Below are positions 49,899-60,343 of a stretch of 64,000 nucleotides of DNA, in pieces. Position 1 is the stretch's first letter; each line of letters opens with the position of its first letter. The position numbers and the translations under genes are program-made. The stretch is from Streptomyces sp. NBC_01497 (GTDB lineage Bacteria; Actinomycetota; Actinomycetes; Streptomycetales; Streptomycetaceae). The stretch is taken from the NCBI RefSeq assembly GCF_036250695.1, contig NZ_CP109427.1, positions 3,658,001 through 3,722,000 on the forward strand. The letters run 5' to 3'. Under the pieces are notes generated by a model. That model saw nothing but the letters and a program-made list of their open reading frames with translations. It had not been told where the DNA came from and did no database searches.

Positions 49899-50867
49899 AT
49901 GCCGCTGATGGACATGCCCCTCGACGAGCTGCGCCGCTACCGGCCCGAGCGCGAGGAGCCCGACGACTTCGACGCCTTCTGGTCCGCCACGCTCGCCGAG
50001 GCGCGCCGGCACGAGTGGCCCGCCACCTTCACGCCGTACGACGCCTGCCTCACCGAAGTGGACGTCCACGACGTGCGCTTCCCCGGGTTCGGCGGCGACC
50101 CGGTCGCCGGCTGGCTCCTGGTGCCCGCCTCGGCGCGCGGCCCGCTGCCGTGCGTCGTGGGCTTCCTCGGGTACGGCGGTGGCCGGGGCTTCCCGTACGA
50201 GTGGCTGACCTGGCCCGCCGCCGGCTACGCGCACCTGCTGATGGACACCAGGGGGCAGGGCGGTTCCCTCCAGCCGGGGGCGACGGGCGACCCGCACGGC
50301 AGCGCCGGCTCGTCCTCCCCCGGGATGGTGACCAGGGGTATCGAGAACCCCGCCGACTACTACTACCGCCGCGTCTTCACCGACGCGGTACGGGCGGTCG
50401 ACGCCGCCCGCTCCCATCCGTCCGTGGACCCGGACCGGATCATCGTGTCGGGCGGCAGCCAGGGCGGCGGCATCGCACTGGCGGCGGCCGCCCTGGCCGA
50501 CGGTGTCGTCGCCGCCCTCGTCAACCAGCCCTCACTGACCCACTACCGCCGCGCCCTCGACGTGGTGGAGGGCAACGCGTACCGGGAGATCTGGACGTAC
50601 CTGCGCACCCACCGCGACGCCACGGAGCGCGTGTTCAGGACCCTGTCGTACTTCGACGGCGTCAACTTCGCCGCCCGCGCGAGCGCCCCGGCCCTGTTCG
50701 CGGTGGCACTGATGGACGACATCTGCCCGCCCTCGACCGTGTTCGCCGCGTACAACCACTGGAGCGGCCCGAAAGACATCACGGTGTGGCCGTGGAACCG
50801 CCATGAGGGCGGCGGCTACTTCCAGGACGTCGAACAGCTCAGGTTCCTGCGCTCGCTGCTGTCCTGA
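49899..50867 (+). CDS. Acetyl xylan esterase / cephalosporin-C deacetylase (CE7) family
   Basis: This 322-aa alpha/beta-hydrolase starts MPLMDMPLDELRRYRPEREE followed by PDDFDAFW, the CE7 signature. The oxyanion region is FLGYGGGRGFP, the DTRGQG motif is present, the nucleophile elbow is VSGGSQGGGI (Ser of GGSQGG), and the catalytic Asp (LMDDICPP) and His (NRHEGGG) are present. It removes acetyl groups from xylo-oligosaccharides or similar sugars in the cytoplasm. The start is ATG 49899, 104 bp after the glucosidase gene on the same strand, so probably the same transcript. A perfect hairpin follows. Confidence 0.93.
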   Translation: MPLMDMPLDELRRYRPEREEPDDFDAFWSATLAEARRHEWPATFTPYDACLTEVDVHDVRFPGFGGDPVAGWLLVPASARGPLPCVVGFLGYGGGRGFPYEWLTWPAAGYAHLLMDTRGQGGSLQPGATGDPHGSAGSSSPGMVTRGIENPADYYYRRVFTDAVRAVDAARSHPSVDPDRIIVSGGSQGGGIALAAAALADGVVAALVNQPSLTHYRRALDVVEGNAYREIWTYLRTHRDATERVFRTLSYFDGVNFAARASAPALFAVALMDDICPPSTVFAAYNHWSGPKDITVWPWNRHEGGGYFQDVEQLRFLRSLLS

Positions 50868-50879
50868 CCGCGACTCCGA

Positions 50880-50914
50880 GGCCGTGCCCCGGCGGGCTCC
50901 GCCGGGGCACGGCC
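50880..50914. terminator. Terminator between esterase and DUF397 genes
   Basis: A perfect 15-bp stem (50880-50894 with 50900-50914) has a GGCTC loop and separates convergent genes. Confidence 0.85.
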
Positions 50915-50922
50915 CGAACGGC

Positions 50923-51111
50923 TCAGACGAGATCGTCGAACTCGCCGTCCTTGACGCCTGCGAGGAACGCACGCAGCTTCACCCGGGACGTCCGCACCAC
51001 CACGCCCGGATCATCGCTCTCACGCAGCAGTATCTCCCCGTCGATCTCGGCGAGTTCGACACATGCGCCCTGGTCCGCAGACTTGGACGACTTGCGCCAC
51101 TTGATCTCCAT
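50923..51111 (-). CDS. DUF397 protein
   Basis: This 62-aa protein reads MEIKWRKSSKSADQGACVEL, IDGEILLRESDDPGV and VRTSRVKLRAFLAGVKDGEF, the complete DUF397 pattern (W-KSS--....-VEVA..--..-VRDSK-p....L..p...W..F). DUF397 proteins are small partners of XRE/DUF5753 regulators in Streptomyces developmental (WhiJ/AbaA-type) loci. ATG 51111 gives the family length; GTG 51120 would add three residues. It lies just after the XRE gene on the same strand. Confidence 0.92.
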   Translation of the reverse strand: MEIKWRKSSKSADQGACVELAEIDGEILLRESDDPGVVVRTSRVKLRAFLAGVKDGEFDDLV

Positions 51112-51124
51112 GGTCCTCACGCCT

Positions 51125-51976
51125 TCACATCTCGGCTGCGATCTTTCGGATGAAGTCCCGCGAGCTCACCGTGTCGAGGGCTCGTTCCGCCGTACGCTCC
51201 ACCACCGCGCGCCAGTTTGCGACCTGCGTTTCCGCCGTCACAAATCCCGCCCCGGTGGGGCTGTCTGCCTGAACGGTATCGAGCTGGGGGACGGGGCCAC
51301 GCACGTACTGCATCGAGCTGGCAGCGTTGGGAAAACCTCCGGCGGCGAACGGAATGGCTCTGACCACGACGTTCTCGCGCTCGGATTCCCTCAGGAGGTG
51401 TCCGAGCTGCAGACGGGCAACCCGTGGGCCGCCGTAGAGCATCCGCAATGCGGCCTCGTGCACCAAGAAGGTGAACGTGGGCCGATTCGCTCCGTCCAGT
51501 ACATCGCGTCGCCGCAACCGATGGGAGAGGCGCATCCGCATGGATTCCGGACTCATCGGCAGGGCCGCCTCCGCGAAGACGGCCCGTGCGTAGTCCTCGT
51601 GCTGGAGCAGGCCCGGCATGTGGGAGATCTGAACCGCGTCGATCGCCGCCGCATAGTGCTCCAGCTCGGCCAGATCCAGCAGGTCCACGGGGAGATGACC
51701 TCTGTACTCCTCCCACCAGCCGGTGAGCCGTTCCTCCGCCATCGCCGCAAGCGCGTCCAGGTACGGCCTGTCGCAGCACCCATAGTGGTCCGCCCACGCA
51801 CGTACCCGTCCCGCGCTCACGCCGAACCGCCCCGACTCGGTGTTGCTCACGAGACTGCGCGCCACTCCCAGTTGTTCCGCGGCGTCGCTGTGGCTGAGGC
51901 CGGCGTGCTCACGGATCTTGCGCAGCTCGGCTCCCAGCCTGCGCTGACGTTCCGTTGGTGCCTTCCTCGGCGGCAT
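51125..51976 (-). CDS. XRE-family HTH regulator with DUF5753 domain
   Basis: This 283-aa protein has an N-terminal XRE HTH (RRLGAELRKIREHAGLSHSD, AAEQLGVARSLVSNTESGRF). The DUF5753 sensor-like domain has WWEEYRGHLPVDLLDLAELE, HYAAAIDAVQISHMPGLLQH, EDYARAVF, RRRDVLDGANRPTFTFLVHE and VVRAIPFAAGGFP. It matches the WhiJ-like regulators that pair with DUF397 proteins. ATG 51976 is the start. The gene is divergent from an ATP-binding protein gene, the third usual member of such modules, which here is frameshifted. Confidence 0.93.
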   Translation of the reverse strand: MPPRKAPTERQRRLGAELRKIREHAGLSHSDAAEQLGVARSLVSNTESGRFGVSAGRVRAWADHYGCCDRPYLDALAAMAEERLTGWWEEYRGHLPVDLLDLAELEHYAAAIDAVQISHMPGLLQHEDYARAVFAEAALPMSPESMRMRLSHRLRRRDVLDGANRPTFTFLVHEAALRMLYGGPRVARLQLGHLLRESERENVVVRAIPFAAGGFPNAASSMQYVRGPVPQLDTVQADSPTGAGFVTAETQVANWRAVVERTAERALDTVSSRDFIRKIAAEM

Positions 51977-52210
51977 GGTCTCTCCCTCGGCTCCTGGTCA
52001 GTTTGGCCCCCTCCATCGACGGAGATCCAAGATTCACAGTTTTTCTATCCGCGTATCAACTGGCAACAACCTCCGCTACAGTGCTTGCACAGAGCGACGC
52101 ACCCACCACGAAGCGCAGCCGCACTGCCCGTCCCGCAAGGGCTCCGCAGTCACGGCCATGGCCACGCGGCGACGTGCGACGTGACGAGACACGACGCCGG
52201 GAGAGACCCC

Positions 52211-52716
52211 GTGAGCCCTGAGACAACCGCCTTCGCCCCTCAACTCGCCGTCACCGGCAGCCCGCCCCGGGCCCACGACGGGGACCTCTACCGCCTCGCC
52301 GTGCCCAACACCCTCTCCGCGGCCCGCCTCGCCCGCGATTTCGTCGGCGGGCTGCTCCGGGTCAGTGACCACGCCGGCGTGGCGGACGACGGACGCCTGT
52401 GCGTCACGGAGTTGGTCGCGAACGCGCACCGGCACACCCGTACACCGGTGATCCGCGTCGACGCGGTCGTGGGGTGCGGACGGACCACCGTGTACGTCAC
52501 CGACGACCGGCCCCTGAGCCTGCCGGCGACGCGACCACGGAGCGATGACCGGGAACAGTGCGACGGGCGGGGGCTGTTGCTCCTCCAGCACTCGTCCATG
52601 CCTGGGGGGTCACCCTCTACAACGCAGGACACCACTGCGCCCGGATCGACCACAAGGCGGTCTGGTTCACGTTGGCGGGACGGTTGCGGCAAGCAACTGT
52701 GCAGGTCGTCGTGTGA
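52211..52716 (+). pseudogene. ATP-binding regulatory protein (HATPase_c, anti-sigma-like), frameshifted
   Basis: From GTG 52211 the frame reads YRLAVPNTLSAARLARDFVG, then DDGRLCVTELVANAHRHTRT with the HATPase N-box, TTVYVTDDRPL and DGRGLLLLQ. The expected C-terminus continues in another frame (LVHAWGVTLYNAGHHCARID, then HKAVWFTLAGRL) to a TGA at 52714-52716. The shift falls near 52588-52592 and is repaired by one extra base. The whole would be about 168 aa, the family size. Without repair the protein loses its last helices and strand. It belongs with the divergent XRE/DUF397 genes. A sequencing error cannot be excluded. Confidence 0.8.
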
Positions 52717-52746
52717 AGGCCGGGGCGCTCCATCGGGGCGGACAGG

Positions 52747-53772
52747 TCAGCGGCTCTTGGGGTGGGCGCCCGGCACGCGACCGGCTTTCGCGGCGTACCG
52801 GCCCGTCTGCGGCGTCCCTGCTTCTCCGCGACCGTGCCACATGTCCGTCAGCCGGGCGACGGTGACCAGAGCCGCGAACCCGAGGCCCAGCCAGGAGACC
52901 CAACTGCCCTGCGTGGCGAACGCCCCCGTGCCGTGCGAGAGCGCGTGGTTGAGCACGCGCGCCTCCCAGAACAGCCAGGCGAGCGGGGCGGCGCCGGCGA
53001 GCGTGAGCACCGTGCCGAGAACGGCAGTCAACGAACTCCACCTTCCCAGACGGACGTTCACCCCCCGGAGCAGTACCGCGAGCACGGTGAGGAACAGGAA
53101 GAAAGGAACCCAGCCGTGCCACAACCCGGGGTCCACGACGGGAACAGGCTTACCGGACCCGTCCGTCACCGGTGAGACCCACCGCTCCGCCACGAGCAGC
53201 GCGATCACGAACGCGGACTTGGTCCCCGTACTGATCACGTCACCCCGCGCGGGCGCGCGACGCACCTCGGCCTGCGTCAGTCGGTCCGGTGTCCAGCCCC
53301 CGCCGCCGGCCGTGGATCCGCCCCGGCCGGCGACCGCCCGGTCCACGGCGCCGAACAGGACGGTCACGCCCACCGCCAGGTACATCGCCACGGTGAAGGT
53401 GGTACCGAGCGGCCGGAAGATCGTCACCCACACGTTCTCCCCGTGGGCCACGTCCACCAGTGCGAGCACGCCGTACACGATGGGCAGCACGCCCAGGCAT
53501 ACCCCTCGCAGCGCCCGGACGTACGCCGGGAAGCAGTCGGGGCCGATGAGCGCGACCTGACGGTGGGCGTAACGCGCCGCCAGCCGCGCGGGGTCGCCGA
53601 GTTCACGCAGCGCCGCGTACTCGGCGTCCTGAGGAGTCGCCCCGCGTTCCGTCCGGGCGTCGGTGTCGTCGCCGATCGCGGCGCGCAACTCCCGTTCGAT
53701 GTCGGCCCGCTGCCGGTCGGGCACCTGTCGCATGACGGCGGCCACGTAGCGGTCGGTCAAGGTCGTGGTCAC
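52747..53772 (-). CDS. Polytopic membrane protein with N-terminal DUF1700-like/permease helix domain
   Basis: This 341-aa protein starts with a soluble helical domain, VTTTLTDRYVAAVMRQVPDR, RADIERELRAAIGDD and YAALRELGDPARLAARY, as in HAAS/DUF1700 membrane proteins. It continues with about six membrane helices: VCLGVLPIVYGVLALV, TFTVAMYLAVGVTVLFGAV, SAFVIALLVAERWV, GWVPFFLFLTVLAVLL, LTAVLGTVLTLAGAAPLAWL and WLGLGFAALVTVARL. The GTG 53772 start overlaps the PadR stop as GTGA, a textbook PadR/membrane-protein operon. Function is unknown; such pairs often respond to envelope stress. Confidence 0.85.
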   Translation of the reverse strand: MTTTLTDRYVAAVMRQVPDRQRADIERELRAAIGDDTDARTERGATPQDAEYAALRELGDPARLAARYAHRQVALIGPDCFPAYVRALRGVCLGVLPIVYGVLALVDVAHGENVWVTIFRPLGTTFTVAMYLAVGVTVLFGAVDRAVAGRGGSTAGGGGWTPDRLTQAEVRRAPARGDVISTGTKSAFVIALLVAERWVSPVTDGSGKPVPVVDPGLWHGWVPFFLFLTVLAVLLRGVNVRLGRWSSLTAVLGTVLTLAGAAPLAWLFWEARVLNHALSHGTGAFATQGSWVSWLGLGFAALVTVARLTDMWHGRGEAGTPQTGRYAAKAGRVPGAHPKSR

Positions 53773-54122
53773 AGCTTCTCCCCCTTGGTCGGCTCCGGAT
53801 CCAGCCGCGACAGGGCCACGTCCATCTCCTGCCACTCACGCCGCAGCGCCCGCGCCAGCTCGATCCCGTCGGCACTCGTCCGGTAGATCTTGCGGGGCCG
53901 GCTCTGGGTCGTGTCCCACTCGCTCGTCAGCAGCCCCTGCCCCTCAAGGCGCCGCAGCAGCGGATACAGGGTGTTGGCCGCGACCGGCACCCCCGCGCGT
54001 TCGAGCACGGCCAACAGCCCGTAGCCGTAGCCGGGTTCTCGCAGGGCGAGCAGGCTCGCCAGCACCACGGAGCCGCGCCGCAGCTCCTGCCGGTGCGTGT
54101 CGAGCATCTCGGATTCGTTCAC
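53769..54122 (-). CDS. PadR-family transcriptional regulator
   Basis: This 117-aa compact PadR reads ELRRGSVVLASLLALREPGY, then GYGLLAVLERAGVPVAANTL and YPLLRRLEGQGLLTSEWDTT, with SRPRKIYRTSADGIELARAL as wing and last helix. It lacks the C-terminal Vir-like domain, so it belongs to the small PadR-s2 type. GTG 54122 (VNESEML) or ATG 54107 is the start. The downstream membrane gene overlaps it by 4 bp. TACTGTGCG...CACA-rich sequence just upstream (54128-54155) is the likely promoter/operator. Confidence 0.9.
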   Translation of the reverse strand: MNESEMLDTHRQELRRGSVVLASLLALREPGYGYGLLAVLERAGVPVAANTLYPLLRRLEGQGLLTSEWDTTQSRPRKIYRTSADGIELARALRREWQEMDVALSRLDPEPTKGEKL

Positions 54123-54361
54123 GCGTCGCACGATACTGTGCGCCACACACCATTGTCCACGGCACACCCCATGGGCACCCGTGAAGGGCTACGGTCTCCG
54201 GCCCTGTTCGCTGCGGCCCAGCCGAACGGTCTTCACCCGCCGTCGGGGACGCGACCCGGTGAACACGGCGCGGAACGCGTAACGGACGCCTGATGAGGCT
54301 GACCACGCCGTCGGGGGGACTCCCCGGAAGGCCCCGGTGGCCCAGCGGTTGAGCGCCGCCG

Positions 54362-55093
54362 TCAGCGCTTGCCCGCGCCGATGGTCTCGCTCTCGCGCAG
54401 TACCGCCAGCGCGAAGGCGAGGCGTTTGTCCAGCCAGCCGTCCCGCTTCACGAAATACCAGCGCTCGCTCCCGGCGCCGCGCGGGAAGGTCAGCACCGCC
54501 TCCCCGTACTGTCCGTCCGGCTCCTCCCGCGCCCAGACCACTGGCTTGAGGCCCTTCTCGGACCCCGAGGTTTCGTCCGCCCCGAAGGACAACAGCGAGT
54601 CGACGGCCCCCTCGACGACATGGCCCACCCCGCGCCCCACGGCCGCCCCCATGCCGCCCTTGGCCCAGTTGCGGGGGGCCACGACAGCCGGGTGTCCCGG
54701 CTGTCGCATCCACCAGCCCCGCTGGGTGAGCCGCTTGGTGAGAGGGGTGCGCCGGACCGAGCCGATGTCCCGGCCGCCGCCGTCCGTCACGCGGTACCGG
54801 TCGGAGCCGTCCGGCAGCACCGTGCACAGCAACTGCCGGCCGCTCTCGTCCTCGAAGAGCCGGAAACCCGTTTTCGGGAGCGCTCCGGCCGGCTCCACGG
54901 GAACGATGTGGACGCCGGGCACCATGTACGTGTCGAGCCCGCGTCGCCCCATGAACCGGACCGCGTGCGCGCCCTCGCCCCGCTTCGACGCGCGGATCGT
55001 GTGCCGCAGCATCCTGCCCACGGTGAACTGGGTGATCTCATCCCAGTGCACCGCGTCGAAGGGCTCGTCCGGCCCGGCCCTGCCGAATCCCAT
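54362..55093 (-). CDS. Conserved hypothetical protein
   Basis: This 243-aa soluble protein starts MGFGRAGPDEPFDAVHWDEI. The first 130 residues are beta-rich (MVPGVHIVPVEPAGALPKTG, FRLFEDESGRQLLCTVLPDG, YRVTDGGGRDIGSVRR), resembling a tubby/LURP-like scaffold. A Gly-rich helix follows (GGMGAAVGRGVGHVVEGAV). The end again is beta then helix (YGEAVLTFPRGAGSERWYFV, KRLAFALAVLRESETIGA). The LURP/tubby suggestion is by look only. ATG 55093 follows GGAGGGGGA. Confidence 0.7.
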   Translation of the reverse strand: MGFGRAGPDEPFDAVHWDEITQFTVGRMLRHTIRASKRGEGAHAVRFMGRRGLDTYMVPGVHIVPVEPAGALPKTGFRLFEDESGRQLLCTVLPDGSDRYRVTDGGGRDIGSVRRTPLTKRLTQRGWWMRQPGHPAVVAPRNWAKGGMGAAVGRGVGHVVEGAVDSLLSFGADETSGSEKGLKPVVWAREEPDGQYGEAVLTFPRGAGSERWYFVKRDGWLDKRLAFALAVLRESETIGAGKR

Positions 55094-55744
55094 CAACTCC
55101 CCCTCCGCCGACCGGATTCCCCTCCGGCAGCACGAGGATACGAGAGGGGCCGGACCGGCACGGGACGGTCTGCGACCCGACCGTCCGGGTGCGGGCGCGG
55201 GTGGCGGCGGGTGGCCGGTGCGGACGCGTGGCTGGGGGGAGGGATGATGCGGGGATGATGCGTCGTGTCCTGGGTTCCGGTCCGTCCCTGTCGCCGACGT
55301 CGCCTGCGGGTGACTCGGGCGAGCGGCTGCTGGCGGTGGAGCGGGCCCTGCCCGCGCCGGACGGTGTTCCCGTCCGGCAGGAACCCGAGCGCCCGTCACC
55401 GGCTCGCCCGGGGCGCCGGATGCTGGGCCGGGGCGGCGGGGACCCGCGCGCGTGAGCACGCCGGGCCGTCACCGGTTCCGACGGGCGTCGTGGTGAACTG
55501 ACCTGCCGGCAGGGGGAGTTGCCCGGCGTCGCGTGCGCCGGGACGCCGAACCGCGCGAGTCTCCCCTCGGAAACCGCCTTCCGGCCGCTTCCGCCGCTTC
55601 CGGCCGCCTTCCGGCCCTGCGGGACGCAGGGTGCCGGTGTGTGCCGTGCGGTGATCGGACGTGCGGATCAGGGCCCCCGCCCGCGACGGACAGGCGCGAA
55701 CGCGGACGCGCACGCCGGAATCGAAGCGAGAAGGGGGAAGCGGC
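55094..55744. other. Intergenic region, nothing recognised
   Basis: About 650 bp contain only chance frames (Arg/Pro/Ala-rich, no RBS). A 15-codon-scale repetition TTCCGGCCGCTTCCGCC is seen at about 55578-55615. No RNA gene or terminator is clear. Confidence 0.45.
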
Positions 55745-56698
55745 TCAGGCTCGCCGACGCGCCGTTTCGTACAGCACGATGCCGGTCGCCACGCCCGCGT
55801 TGAGGGACTCCGCGCCGCCCGGCATGGGGATGCGCACGCGCAGGTCGCACGTCTCGCCGACCAGGCGGGAGAGGCCCTTGCCCTCGCTGCCCATCACGAT
55901 GACGAGGGGGCCGTCGAGCGCCGCCACCTCCGAGATGTCCATGTCGGCGTCCGCCGCGAGGCCGACGACCGTGAGGCCCGCCTTCTTGTACGCCTCCAGC
56001 GTCCGGGTCAGGTTCGTGCAGCGCGCGACGGGGGTGCGCGCCGCCGTGCCCGCCGAGGACTTCCACGCGCCCGCGTTCATGCCGGCCGCGCGGCGTTCGG
56101 GGACGACCACGCCGTGACCGCCGAAAGCGGAGACGGAACGCACGATCGCGCCCAGGTTCCGCGGGTCGGTGACGCCGTCCAGTGCGACGATCAGCGGCTG
56201 TTCGCCCTCGTCGAGGGCGGCCGCCACGAGGTCGTCGGGATGCGCGTACTCGTACGCGGGGATCTGGAGGACCAGGCCCTGGTGGTTCAGGCCGCCCGTG
56301 ATGCGGTCCAGCTCGGCCTTGGGCGCCTCCATGAGGTGGATGCCGCCCCGGTCGGACGCCAGCTTCAGCGCGTCACGCACACGGTCGTCGTTGTCGATGT
56401 GCTGCTGCAGGAGCAGCTGGGTCGCCGGCACACCGTCCCGCAGCGCCTCGAAGACCGGGTTGCGGCCGACGACCATGTCGGTCGAGCCCTTGCCGCCGCG
56501 GCGCGCCCGCTGGGGGCGGCCCGCCTGCTGCTTGGCCTTCGCGTTGGCGATGCGGTTCTTCACATGGCCCTTGCGGGCGGACGCGGGCGGCGTCGGGCCC
56601 TTGCCTTCGAGGCCGCGGCGCCGATTGCCGCCGCTGCCGACCTGCGCGCCCTTCTTGCCTGACACGCGTCGGTTCCTGGGCTGGCTGTTCCCGGCCAT
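55745..56698 (-). CDS. rlmB: 23S rRNA 2'-O-methyltransferase RlmB-like (SpoU family)
   Basis: This 317-aa protein has a roughly 75-residue Lys/Arg/Gly-rich N-terminal extension typical of actinobacterial RlmB (KKGAQVGSGGNRRRGLEGKG). The substrate-binding domain is STDMVVGRNPVFEALRDGVP. The SPOUT domain has motif 1 LDGVTDPRNLGAIVRSVSAF, motif 2 IVMGSEGKGLSRL and motif 3 RIPMPGGAESLNAGVATGIV. It methylates the G2251-equivalent of 23S rRNA in E. coli. ATG 56698 follows the cysS gene, forming part of the conserved carD-ispD-ispF-cysS-rlmB string. Confidence 0.93.
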   Translation of the reverse strand: MAGNSQPRNRRVSGKKGAQVGSGGNRRRGLEGKGPTPPASARKGHVKNRIANAKAKQQAGRPQRARRGGKGSTDMVVGRNPVFEALRDGVPATQLLLQQHIDNDDRVRDALKLASDRGGIHLMEAPKAELDRITGGLNHQGLVLQIPAYEYAHPDDLVAAALDEGEQPLIVALDGVTDPRNLGAIVRSVSAFGGHGVVVPERRAAGMNAGAWKSSAGTAARTPVARCTNLTRTLEAYKKAGLTVVGLAADADMDISEVAALDGPLVIVMGSEGKGLSRLVGETCDLRVRIPMPGGAESLNAGVATGIVLYETARRRA

Positions 56699-56871
56699 GG
56701 TGTGTGTGCCTACCTGATTCGTGGATGTGGTGGGTCGCGTGAGCGATGCACCGACGTGGTGCCCGTACCAGAGTACGGAACCTCACGGACTCGCGCCGAA
56801 CCCCGTACGAATCCCCTGGCGGGGGCCCGTACGGGGCTCACGGTGACGTGTCTGCGCCGGGGCGCGCGGCC

Positions 56872-58272
<1,401 letters not shown>

Positions 58273-58456
58273 GCGTTCAGAATAGTGCGCACGGGGCAGT
58301 GCCCGGTGCGCTGCGGCGCCACGGAGCCCTGTCCGTGACATCACCGGAGCCGAGGCCGCCGCCTGCCTGCGGGATCACGACGGCGGACCCGTGACCGCCG
58401 GTCGTGACGGGCCTTCCGGCCACGGGGTCCTTCACCCGTACGAGCCGGTCGTGCGG

Positions 58457-58555
58457 TCCGGTCGTACGGTCCGCCACGCGGTACCAGCCGAACGGTCCGC
58501 CACGCTGTCCGGTCGTACGGTCCGCCACGCCGTCCGGTCGTACGGTCCGTCGCGC
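58457..58555. repeat. 23-bp direct repeats downstream of ispF
   Basis: The unit TCCGGTCGTACGGTCCG(C/T)C with a C(A/G)CGC end occurs at 58457-58479, 58508-58530 and 58533-58555, with a partial copy at 58491-58507. Each holds the palindrome CCGGTCGTACGGTCCG-like core. They fill the 429-bp gap between ispF and cysS, which holds no gene. Confidence 0.75.
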
Positions 58556-58701
58556 GGCTGACGGGCCCGCCGCGCGGTCCGGCCGGAGCGGGCGGGGTCC
58601 GGCAGGATGCGGACCGTACGGGCGGACCCGCCGGCCCGTGGGCCGCGCCCGGCGGGCGGGCGCGGTCCGGGGCCGGGGCCGGGGCCGGGCCCGGGCCCGG
58701 G

Positions 58702-59229
58702 TCAGGACGTACGGACGACCAGCGCCGTCGCGATCGCGGCAAGGCCCTCGCCGCGGCCCGTGAAGCCCAGTGCGTCCGAGGTGGCCGCGGAGACCGCCAC
58801 CGGGGCGCCCACCGCCTCGCCGAGAACCTTCTGCGCCTCGTCCCTGCGCTTGCCGATCTTCGGGCGGGGGCCCACGACCTGCACGGCCACGTTGCCGACG
58901 GTGAATCCCGCCTCGCGCACGATCCGCGCGGCTTCCGTCAGCAGGACGAGACCGGACGCGCCCGACCACTCGGGCCGGCCGGTGCCGAAGTGGGCGCCGA
59001 GGTCGCCGAGGCCGGCGGCGGAGAAGAGCGCGTTGCACGCGGCGTGCGCGACGACGTCCGCGTCGGAGTGGCCCGCGAGGCCGGATCCCTCGCCCTCCCA
59101 GAGCAGACCCGCGCACCACAGCTCGCGGCCCTCTTCGAAGGCGTGGATGTCGGTGCCGATGCCGACCTGCGGCAGCGGCGGCCCCGCCGCGGGCGGCTGC
59201 GACTCCTGTGCCTGCCGGTCAGAACTCAT
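58702..59229 (-). CDS. ispF: 2-C-methyl-D-erythritol 2,4-cyclodiphosphate synthase
   Basis: This 175-aa MEP-pathway enzyme forms MEcPP with loss of CMP. The metal site is GIGTDIHAF (Asp, His) with [20 protein letters not shown] and His of the AHSDAD-type motif. [29 protein letters not shown] and [22 protein letters not shown] ends match the family. A short Pro/Ala N-terminal extension precedes the fold. It overlaps ispD by 11 bp and follows it in the same operon. ATG 59229 is the start. Confidence 0.96.
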   Translation of the reverse strand: MSSDRQAQESQPPAAGPPLPQVGIGTDIHAFEEGRELWCAGLLWEGEGSGLAGHSDADVVAHAACNALFSAAGLGDLGAHFGTGRPEWSGASGLVLLTEAARIVREAGFTVGNVAVQVVGPRPKIGKRRDEAQKVLGEAVGAPVAVSAATSDALGFTGRGEGLAAIATALVVRTS

Positions 59230-59965
59230 CCTTGGCCCGCCTCCTCGCCAGTACGGCCTCCGCGAGGACCAGGTCCAGCGGCCTGGTCACCTTGAACGCC
59301 TCCTCGTGGCCGGGAACGACCACCACCGGTGAACCGAGGCGCTCGACCATCCCTGCACAGTCCGTCGCACCGTCACCGACGCTGCCCACGGTGTCGTGGG
59401 CGAGCTGCAGGATGCCCCGCTCGAACCCCTGGGGCGTCTGGACGGCGCGCAGTGTGGCGCGGTCGGGGGTGGCGATCACCGGTTCCGGTGCGCCGTCCGT
59501 GCCGGGCTCGACCTGCTTGACCGTGTCGGTGAGCGGCAGCGCCGGCACCACGGCCGGGGCGCCCGCCCGTACGGCCTCGACGACCGCGTCCACGGTGTCG
59601 ACGGGGACGAGGGGCCTGGCGGCGTCATGGACGAGGACCGTCGTGATGCCGTCCGGCAGGGCTTTGAGGCCGAGGGCGACGGATTCCTGGCGGGTCTCGC
59701 CGCCGGGCACGACGACGTAATCGGTGCGCTCGGGCAGTACGTGCGCGTCGAGGAGGTTCTTCACCTCGGAGGCGCCGTCGGCGGGGGCGACGACCACGAC
59801 CAGTTCGACGGCGCGGGACGCGGCCATCGCGCGCACGGCGTGGATGAGCATGGGAGCGCCGCCCAGCGCGCGGAGCGCCTTGGGGGCGCCAGGACCGAGT
59901 CGCACGCCACGACCCGCGGCGGGGATCACGGCCGCTGTGCGGCGCGGACTGGCTTCGTCTGGCAT
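59219..59965 (-). CDS. ispD: 2-C-methyl-D-erythritol 4-phosphate cytidylyltransferase
   Basis: This 248-aa enzyme transfers CMP to MEP. The nucleotide loop reads [20 protein letters not shown] (about 11-30). [31 protein letters not shown] (metal Asp) and [15 protein letters not shown] with [14 protein letters not shown] are family hallmarks. The Lys of GAPKALRAL is the conserved catalytic Lys. The start is ATG 59965. It lies downstream of carD across about 510 bp and is coupled to ispF by an 11-bp overlap. Confidence 0.96.
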   Translation of the reverse strand: MPDEASPRRTAAVIPAAGRGVRLGPGAPKALRALGGAPMLIHAVRAMAASRAVELVVVVAPADGASEVKNLLDAHVLPERTDYVVVPGGETRQESVALGLKALPDGITTVLVHDAARPLVPVDTVDAVVEAVRAGAPAVVPALPLTDTVKQVEPGTDGAPEPVIATPDRATLRAVQTPQGFERGILQLAHDTVGSVGDGATDCAGMVERLGSPVVVVPGHEEAFKVTRPLDLVLAEAVLARRRAKDEF

Positions 59966-60343
59966 CGGGTGAACTCCGGCAGGTTTGTATCCGCGCCCGA
60001 CCTGGGTATGGCCTGAACGTGCCGGGCGCGGCGCCTTGACCGGACCCTTCCGTGACCATGGTCAGGAACTGCCGCGCCAGCTCTGTGCGGTGAGGCGGTC
60101 AGGCTGGGAAACGGGGGATGTACGCCGGGCGGGGAGCAGGATTCGGGTGTACGGACATGCCACGGCGCCCGACGACACGACGGGGGCGGCGCTCTCCGTA
60201 TCGGCACATCGATCGCCGTGTCGATACGTCCAAGGGCCGTTCTCCGAGGAACGGTCCCTGAGCGGGAGAGCGTGTCGCCGGCCCGTCGGTCAACGGGCAC
60301 CACGGCACAACTGCTGTGTCACCTCACTGCTGAGGCGTCACTT
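59966..60343. other. Spacer between carD and ispD
   Basis: Open frames here are shadows. GGCCGTTCTCCGAGGAACGGTCC (60235-60257) is a hairpin that may attenuate or terminate carD transcripts. The ispD promoter should lie at about 60000-60150. Confidence 0.4.

Noticed and set aside
50951..53560. 869-codon open frame on + spanning the XRE gene antisense and the ATPase
   Set aside because: Only its part from 52211 to about 52590 is coding; the rest is antisense or out-of-frame shadow of real genes.
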